Shown here: positions 1-3,439 of the stretch, piece after piece
Layout: each line of letters begins with the position of its first letter
Position numbering within the stretch: position 1 is the first letter of the stretch
Source: Chloroflexota bacterium
GTDB lineage: Bacteria; Chloroflexota; Anaerolineae; Anaerolineales; DRMV01
Reading direction: 5' to 3'
Assembly: GCA_013154225.1 (NCBI GenBank)
Contig: JAADCW010000156.1
Span: 1 to 5,319, forward strand
Length of the DNA stretch: 5,319 nt
Made by a program: the position numbers and the translations under genes
The notes under the pieces: model-generated
Told to the model about the DNA's origin: nothing
The model's input: the letters and a program-made list of their open reading frames with translations, nothing else
Databases searched by the model: none

Positions 1-9
1 GACTCTCAT
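1..9 (-). CDS. Start of the next gene, cut by the left edge
   Basis: An ATG lies on the minus strand at 9-7 and overlaps the TGA stop of the Roadblock-like gene (8-6) in the classic ATGA arrangement. A GAGGA Shine-Dalgarno sequence stands at 20-16 with a 6-nt spacer, which supports real initiation here. Only the codons for Met-Arg-Val are inside the window, so the product cannot be identified. The overlap implies translational coupling with the upstream gene. Because Roadblock/LC7 proteins commonly sit beside small Ras-like GTPase genes or further Roadblock genes, one of these is a reasonable guess, but it is inference only. Confidence 0.6.
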
Positions 10-944
10 GCTGCGTCCTCGGGTTCTGCCCAAATATCGCTGAGGGGAATGTCATCCATTTGCAGCGGCATGTTGAGGTCTTGCCAGGCCGATTGGACCA
101 CGTCCCATTCTCGGCGGAGCAGGTCTTTGAGCATCAGGCGGGCCATGCCCAGGAAGCCGTTGGGCGGCAGGATAGCCAGGAATGCCAAGGGGCCGTCGTC
201 GCGCGCGAGCAGGACCACGCCGCGCGGGCCTTCCAGCACCACCAGGGCCTGGGCGTCTTCCATTGGCCCTTGCACAGCCAGTGCGCTGACTTCCGCGAAC
301 GCGGCCAAACTACCTGCAGCCAGTGCACCGATTTCGGCCACGTTGAAGTGGTCGCTTTCACCTACCGCGTCAACCACGCTTCCGCTTTCGTCCACGGCCA
401 GCAAAAGGCGGGCCTGGAGTTCTTGCGCGGTTTCTTCCAGGGCTTCCCGCAGGTCGGGCACCACTTGCTGGTCGTCGGCAAAGCCGTTGTGCCCATTGGG
501 GAACATGCCGAACATCTGAGAAAGGGACGTGCCGCGGGATGTTTCTTCGATGATGGGGGCGCTTTCTTCAGAGGGCTCGATGCCGATGCGGTCGTAGGCG
601 CGCTTGACGCAGAATTTGGTGGTGCCCAAGGCGGGCGGGCGGTGCAGTTGCGATTGGAAAATGGAGACTAAAAAAGGGCTTTTGTATTTGCCTGTGCCCG
701 CGTAATGGTAGTAGGCATCTTGATAGGCAAAGAAAATTTGCTGTTGTTGCCCTTTAGCAACCAAGTGTTGGAAGGCCGACATGCTTTGGGCAAGGAGCAC
801 GCCGACAGCGTCTTCGTCAATGCCTTCGATGCCGCCCGCGCGTTCTAAAACCTGGCCTGAGGGGCTAAGCAGGAGCACGGCTTGCGCGGCCATGCGGACG
901 AGAACGTCGTGCAGGGTGTGGGCGAGAGAGGAGGGTTGATTCAT
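6..944 (-). CDS. Tandem Roadblock/LC7-like domain protein
   Basis: This 312-residue, apparently soluble protein has no signal peptide or membrane segment. It seems to consist of two related alpha/beta units. Unit one is about residues 8-120: a hydrophobic strand, a Ser-Pro-Ser-Gly turn, then a helix rich in Ala, Leu and Gln, and strands near 68-97. Unit two is about 165-280: strand LLLAVDESGSVV, helix AEIGALAAGSLAAFAEVS, strands at 232-258, and a C-terminal helix. Strand-turn-strand-helix with a small-residue helix is the typical look of Roadblock/LC7 domains, which in bacteria (MglB, for example) bind and regulate Ras-like GTPases. An acidic linker (120-165) joins the units and an acidic tail ends the protein. 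The ATG start is preceded by GGAAGG with an 8-nt spacer. Its stop overlaps the next start, so it probably acts with that product. The family call rests on pattern recognition; a GAF- or profilin-like fold is the alternative. Confidence 0.72.
   Translation of the reverse strand: MNQPSSLAHTLHDVLVRMAAQAVLLLSPSGQVLERAGGIEGIDEDAVGVLLAQSMSAFQHLVAKGQQQQIFFAYQDAYYHYAGTGKYKSPFLVSIFQSQLHRPPALGTTKFCVKRAYDRIGIEPSEESAPIIEETSRGTSLSQMFGMFPNGHNGFADDQQVVPDLREALEETAQELQARLLLAVDESGSVVDAVGESDHFNVAEIGALAAGSLAAFAEVSALAVQGPMEDAQALVVLEGPRGVVLLARDDGPLAFLAILPPNGFLGMARLMLKDLLRREWDVVQSAWQDLNMPLQMDDIPLSDIWAEPEDAA
16..20 (-). promoter_or_regulatory. Ribosome binding site for the gene starting at 9
   Basis: GAGGA on the minus strand is placed 6 nt before the ATG at 9-7, inside the last codons of the preceding gene. 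It is the main evidence that the overlapping ATG is a used start. Confidence 0.55.
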
Positions 945-952
945 GATAATAA

Positions 953-958
953 CCTTCC
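953..958 (-). promoter_or_regulatory. Ribosome binding site of the Roadblock-like gene
   Basis: GGAAGG on the minus strand with an 8-nt AT-rich spacer before the ATG at 944-942. It supports this start over other in-frame candidates. Confidence 0.6.
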
Positions 959-975
959 CATGGACAATAGCGCGG

Positions 976-1001
976 ATAGGACATAAAAATAGGACATAAA
1001 A
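976..1001. repeat. Perfect 13-bp tandem repeat, possible operator
   Basis: ATAGGACATAAAA occurs twice back to back (976-988 and 989-1001). A weaker relative, GGACAATA, follows at 963-970. The repeats lie 32 bp or more upstream of the Roadblock-like start and overlap the expected transcription start of the candidate promoter at 1004-1032. That position would suit a repressor-type operator, though a role in the 5' UTR or a simple duplication is also possible. Confidence 0.6.
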
Positions 1002-1003
1002 GA

Positions 1004-1032
1004 ATAAAAAGTAATCGTTGGGCTGTACGCAA
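1004..1032 (-). promoter_or_regulatory. Candidate sigma-70-type promoter for the Roadblock-like gene
   Basis: On the minus strand, TTGCGT (1032-1027) is separated by 17 nt from TTTTAT (1009-1004). Each hexamer is a partial match to consensus (3/6 and 4/6). The spacer is ideal, and the site lies just downstream of an intrinsic terminator, where a fresh promoter would be expected. Transcription would begin near 997, giving a 5' UTR of about 50 nt. Confidence 0.35.
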
Positions 1033-1033
1033 C

Positions 1034-1068
1034 AAAAAAGCCTTGGGTGATAAAGCGCACCTCAAGGC
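1034..1068 (-). terminator. Rho-independent terminator
   Basis: The minus strand folds as GCCTTG, a bulged A, GGTG, an 8-nt loop, then CACC and CAAGGC, giving ten base pairs with one bulge. It is followed at once by six T residues (1039-1034). The plus strand has no T-run after the hairpin, so the direction is leftward. It would end any transcript arriving from the right before the Roadblock-like gene, or act as an attenuator for that gene. Confidence 0.8.
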
Positions 1069-1099
1069 AAATGGCAGCGATGCATATCAGGGACGAAGT

Positions 1100-1117
1100 G
1101 GGAAAGGGAAAGGGAAA
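1100..1117. repeat. (GGGAAA)3 microsatellite-like run
   Basis: Three perfect tandem copies of GGGAAA on the plus strand, read as TTTCCC on the minus strand. No role is evident; it falls inside the candidate RNA. Confidence 0.6.
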
Positions 1118-1142
1118 TGTGTGTTGTCAAACTGCTTGTGTT

Positions 1143-1164
1143 GCCTAAAAACCATGCTTTAGGC
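1143..1164 (-). other. 7-bp stem-loop
   Basis: GCCTAAA and TTTAGGC form a perfect 7-bp stem around an 8-nt loop. There is no T-run after it on either strand, so it is not an intrinsic terminator. It may be a structural element of the candidate leftward RNA. Confidence 0.4.
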
Positions 1165-1325
1165 GTCGTAGCGATGCTTGGTGAGAGGTCGGCAGTTTTG
1201 CTTGACGATGTCCCACACTTTTTAAGAGGATAGCACTTAAAGCGAACCATTATTTATTGTCAGCGGGCCTAAATTTATCACACATCCTTACGCAAAACGC
1301 TAAAAAATCGTTGCCGTTTCGTAAT

Positions 1326-1337
1326 AAATCGCGATTT
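1326..1337. repeat. 12-bp perfect palindrome
   Basis: AAATCGCGATTT reads the same on both strands. It could be a dimeric protein binding site. Alternatively its right half (CGATTTT, 1332-1338) can pair with AAAATCG at 1304-1310 as an RNA stem. Confidence 0.4.
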
Positions 1338-1347
1338 TAGAATGTCG

Positions 1348-1365
1348 GCGGCGGTTTTGCGCCGC
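1348..1365. other. GC-rich hairpin
   Basis: GCGGCG (1348-1353) pairs with CGCCGC (1360-1365) around a 6-nt loop. No T-run follows on either strand, so it is a stable stem rather than a terminator. Confidence 0.4.
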
Positions 1366-1417
1366 GCGGCAAGGCAGAGGGGAAATGACCGCTTAGGGTA
1401 TAGACGTGGTCCGCTTG

Positions 1418-1465
1418 GCCCCTACGTGCCTGAAATGCCCCGTAGGCTTGGGAGAGCGTAGGGGC
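1418..1465 (-). repeat. 9-bp inverted repeat with competing inner pairings
   Basis: GCCCCTACG (1418-1426) and CGTAGGGGC (1457-1465) are perfect inverted repeats around a 30-nt loop. The loop carries GCCCCGTAGG (1437-1446), whose two halves can each pair with one of the outer arms instead, giving a mutually exclusive fold. The element would lie close to the 5' end of the RNA predicted from the extended -10 site. Confidence 0.5.
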
Positions 1466-1488
1466 AAATTTGCTTGTAAACTTGACGA

Positions 1489-1497
1489 ATTATAGCA
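1489..1497 (-). promoter_or_regulatory. Extended -10 promoter element
   Basis: The minus strand reads TGCTATAAT, a perfect TATAAT (1494-1489) with the TGn extension. No good -35 hexamer sits at the normal distance, which is usual for extended -10 promoters. The upstream DNA is AT-rich. Transcription would start near 1482 and run left towards the terminator at 1034. Confidence 0.55.
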
Positions 1498-1573
1498 CCA
1501 AAATCATGCAAAATGGAAGAAAACATCAGAAAATTGATTGATTTTTTAGATGGAATAACTCTGATTTAAGGCT

Positions 1574-1605
1574 CCAAGGACATAGCCTGCAGGCTATGTC
1601 CTTGG
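1574..1605. terminator. 32-nt perfect palindrome after the oxidoreductase gene
   Basis: The two arms, each starting CCAAGGACATAGCC, meet at a central TGCA, giving a 14-bp stem with a tetraloop in RNA from either strand. It begins 25 nt downstream of the stop of the oxidoreductase gene, where a terminator or 3'-end-stabilising hairpin is expected. Neither side has a clean T-run, so it is not a textbook intrinsic terminator. It could also be a protein-binding or repetitive palindromic element. Confidence 0.5.
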
Positions 1606-1628
1606 GAAGAGTTTCAGCGCCTTGGGAA
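1600..1628. repeat. 9-bp direct repeat at 20-nt spacing
   Basis: CCTTGGGAA occurs at 1600-1608 and 1620-1628. The first copy partly overlaps the right arm of the palindrome. It may reflect local duplication. Confidence 0.4.
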
Positions 1629-1630
1629 AA

Positions 1631-3322
1631 TTACCGCTTGAAGCGGAAGCCGCGCTCTTCGGTGTTGAGCAGCCAGCCCACCAGTTCGCCGATGTAGATG
1701 GTCAGATCATCGGGCGACCAGGCGCGGGCCGAGGGGTAGATGCGGTCATAGCGGGAGGAGGTGTCGCCGCTGGTTTGAAGCCGAATTTCGTCCAGCAAGC
1801 GGCGGAGGCGTTCCTGCCAGCGGGCCAAATTGGCGGGGGTGAGGTCAACCCAGCCTTGATCTGCGGTATCGGCTTTGATGACGGGGCCGCGGAGCAGTTG
1901 TTTGCCATCGCTGAGCAGAATGGGAATACCGACGGAGATGATTTTTTGCCGCAGGTTAGCATCTTCCCGCACCAGGGCTTCCAGAGTGGCCGCGGCTTCT
2001 TCGGGGGTGGGTTCCAGGGCTTTGTCAATGGTGCCATAGCCACGCTTGAGCAGGTAGGCCTCAAACAGCAGTTTGGAAAGCCGCGGCGGGCCAAGGATTT
2101 CAAAGGCCACGGATTCGCCGTGTTCGGCTTCCAGTTGGCGCAAGCGCTTGAGCGCGGCGCCCCGCAGATAGGCCGCGCGGTAGGTGGGTCCCATTGTCGC
2201 GGCGTCCAGCGCGGCAATGACGTCTTTGCCTGTGTTGCCGCCCAGAATTTCCCACACCACGTTTTGCGCAATTTCTTCCGCGGTTACCGATTCCATTTGC
2301 CCCAGCGCGGTGATCATCGCAAATTCTCCCGCGGCAAACAAGCCGTTTTCGCCGGTGTTGATGTAAACGGCTTCCAACACGCCGTCTTGTTTTTCGCCAA
2401 AATCGCCCTCGCGCACCAGGTTGGCGGGATCGTCCACTGAGACAGCTTGTTCGGGTGGGCAATCGTAAAGGGCATAAGGTTTGCCGTGGCGTTTGATGGG
2501 GCCGTAGCCGATTTGCTTCCAGCCGATCATCGCGGTGGGCTTGATTTCTTTGACCACGGTGGGGCCGTCGGGGGTGCGCGCCATCAGGAACGTCAGCAGG
2601 GTCTGCGCGCCCGCGACCGCGGCTTTGGACATCAGCACTCGGGAAGGCTTTTCCTCGCCGTGGGTGTAAGGGATGTTCAACCCCATGCCGCCGGTGCCGC
2701 TGGTGCCCACTTTGATGTAGGCTTGCGTGCCCGCGCGTTTCATGGCCGCATGGAAAATTTGGACGTGCCGCACCAGTTGCGGGATGTAAAGGGAAGCCAT
2801 GAGCCGTTCGACTTCTTCGTGCCAGTCCACTTCGGCTTGTGGTTTGGCCAGTTGGGTTTTGAGGTGGCGGGCAGTGGTGTAGACGTCTTGATAGGCCACC
2901 ACAGTGGCGGTGTTCATGCAGTCCACCACGATGTGGGCTGGCAGGCCCCCCAGGTCGCCCCACGTGCCGGTGATGAGTTGGTAGAGCAGGGAAGATTCCA
3001 GAATGTCGTCGTCCAGACTGCCGAGAATGTCGTCGAGCAGGCGCTGGCGGGTTTCGGGGTTAGCGAGCACGGCTTTGCGGGGCAGGATGTCTTCCCGCTG
3101 CCATTCAGCCCGCAGGAAAACATCGCCCCACGCCGGTAAAATCTGCGTGGGGCTGTCGGGGAATTCGTCCTTGAGTTGCTGGACGGCTTCTTCGGCTTCA
3201 AACTTTCGGAGGGAAGCAATCACCAGGCGGGCTGGGCGGTGGGGAAGCATTTCCCGCGCGACCGCGCGGCCCACCAAACCGTAACCACCCAAGATAAGCA
3301 CATGCTTGCCTTGAATATCCAC
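1631..3322 (-). CDS. SDR-like NAD(P)-binding oxidoreductase, atypical and long
   Basis: This 563-residue cytoplasmic protein has an N-terminal Rossmann fold. The strand HVLILGGYGLVGRA carries the dinucleotide motif G12-x-x-G15-x-x-G18, and Arg39-Lys40 at the end of the second strand hint at NADP. GDV near 66-68 and the strand IVVDCMN (131-137) fit an SDR-type or saccharopine-dehydrogenase-like fold. Later, KVGTSGTGG (204-212) and SKAAVAGA (232-239) resemble the SDR active-site Ser strand and the Lys helix. However, the position four residues before Lys233 is Val229, not the catalytic Tyr. About 300 further residues follow, far more than in a usual SDR, and I do not recognise a domain in them. 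The GTG start is backed by AAGGAG with a 7-nt spacer. The substrate is unknown. A candidate promoter lies in the gap upstream, so it may be transcribed separately from the EAL gene. Confidence 0.7.
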   Translation of the reverse strand: MDIQGKHVLILGGYGLVGRAVAREMLPHRPARLVIASLRKFEAEEAVQQLKDEFPDSPTQILPAWGDVFLRAEWQREDILPRKAVLANPETRQRLLDDILGSLDDDILESSLLYQLITGTWGDLGGLPAHIVVDCMNTATVVAYQDVYTTARHLKTQLAKPQAEVDWHEEVERLMASLYIPQLVRHVQIFHAAMKRAGTQAYIKVGTSGTGGMGLNIPYTHGEEKPSRVLMSKAAVAGAQTLLTFLMARTPDGPTVVKEIKPTAMIGWKQIGYGPIKRHGKPYALYDCPPEQAVSVDDPANLVREGDFGEKQDGVLEAVYINTGENGLFAAGEFAMITALGQMESVTAEEIAQNVVWEILGGNTGKDVIAALDAATMGPTYRAAYLRGAALKRLRQLEAEHGESVAFEILGPPRLSKLLFEAYLLKRGYGTIDKALEPTPEEAAATLEALVREDANLRQKIISVGIPILLSDGKQLLRGPVIKADTADQGWVDLTPANLARWQERLRRLLDEIRLQTSGDTSSRYDRIYPSARAWSPDDLTIYIGELVGWLLNTEERGFRFKR

Positions 3323-3329
3323 AGTTACG

Positions 3330-3335
3330 CTCCTT
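3330..3335 (-). promoter_or_regulatory. Consensus ribosome binding site fixing a GTG start
   Basis: AAGGAG on the minus strand, 7 nt before the GTG at 3322-3320. It decides the start of the oxidoreductase gene, and the N-terminal Rossmann strand follows directly. Confidence 0.85.
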
Positions 3336-3351
3336 GGCGAAAGATTAGCGA

Positions 3352-3379
3352 TGCCGTGTAACTTTTTGGTTCCACGGCA
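3352..3379 (-). other. Hairpin in the leader of the oxidoreductase gene
   Basis: TGCCGTG (3352-3358) and CACGGCA (3373-3379) form a 7-bp stem. An inner AAC/GTT pairing (3360-3362 with 3369-3371) is possible across a mismatch. There is no T-run after it, so it is not an intrinsic terminator. It would lie at the very 5' end of a transcript from the promoter at 3385-3413, where it could stabilise the mRNA. Confidence 0.45.
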
Positions 3380-3384
3380 CGTTT

Positions 3385-3413
3385 AGGATACACAAAAACA
3401 AAGGGGAACGCAA
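3385..3413 (-). promoter_or_regulatory. Candidate promoter for the oxidoreductase gene
   Basis: TTGCGT (3413-3408), a 17-nt T-rich spacer and TATCCT (3390-3385) on the minus strand. The start would fall near 3378, leaving a leader of about 55 nt with the hairpin and ribosome binding site. The -35 hexamer is identical to that of the candidate promoter upstream of the Roadblock-like gene. Confidence 0.4.
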
Positions 3414-3439
3414 GGGGGATGCTGGCCTGCTTTGGCACC

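Larger units (their letters stand above)
1034..1482 (-). ncRNA. Candidate noncoding or leader RNA of about 450 nt
   Basis: A leftward extended -10 element (TGCTATAAT at 1497-1489) predicts a start near 1482, and an intrinsic terminator closes at 1034. Between them there is no credible protein gene but there are several stems: 1465-1418, 1365-1348, 1337-1326 and 1164-1143. I recognise no known RNA family. The GEMM cyclic-di-GMP riboswitch core, the RNase P signature and a tmRNA-like 3' end were looked for and not seen. It could be a free small RNA or a terminated leader controlling the Roadblock-like gene. The boundaries are predicted, not shown. Confidence 0.35.
945..1630. other. 686-nt intergenic region without a convincing gene
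   Basis: No reading frame here has both a ribosome binding site and protein-like composition. Instead the region holds regulatory-looking elements. From right to left these are a 32-nt perfect palindrome, an extended -10 promoter element, a GC-rich inverted repeat, an AT-rich palindrome, a GC hairpin, a 7-bp hairpin, a (GGGAAA)3 run, an intrinsic terminator, a second candidate promoter, and a 13-bp tandem repeat. The stretch is AT-rich close to both flanking genes. The density of inverted repeats and the promoter-terminator pair suggest a transcribed RNA or leader on the minus strand. Confidence 0.7.

Noticed and set aside
60..671. 203-codon plus-strand reading frame opposite the Roadblock-like gene
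   Set aside because: It is antisense to a gene with a good ribosome binding site and a domain-like fold. Its protein looks like GC-codon shadow (rich in Gly, Ala, Gln and His) without a recognisable motif.
865..1065. 66-codon minus-strand frame overlapping the Roadblock-like start
   Set aside because: It starts inside the terminator hairpin and overlaps the better-supported gene in another frame, with no ribosome binding site.
1100..1117. CRISPR-like or longer satellite array
   Set aside because: Only three copies of a 6-bp unit with no spacers; it is a simple microsatellite-like run.
1127..1132. Perfect TTGACA hexamer on the minus strand as a -35 box
   Set aside because: No acceptable -10 hexamer lies 15-19 nt downstream; the following DNA is the TTTCCC repeat.
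1062..1250. 62-codon minus-strand frame in the intergenic region, a possible leader peptide ending in the terminator hairpin
   Set aside because: There is no ribosome binding site before its ATG, and no run of one amino acid as in classical attenuator peptides. Composition is irregular and Ser/Thr-rich. Its stop inside the hairpin is intriguing but not enough.
1034..1482. Known RNA families: GEMM cyclic-di-GMP riboswitch, RNase P RNA, tmRNA
   Set aside because: Their hallmark sequences were looked for and not found; only general stem-loop structure is visible.
1622..2440. 272-codon plus-strand reading frame
   Set aside because: It lies entirely antisense to the oxidoreductase gene. Gly/Phe/Ala-rich composition is typical of a reverse-strand shadow.
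2447..3139. 230-codon plus-strand reading frame
   Set aside because: It is antisense to the N-terminal half of the oxidoreductase, has no recognisable motif, and its composition is biased to Gly, Val, His and Phe.
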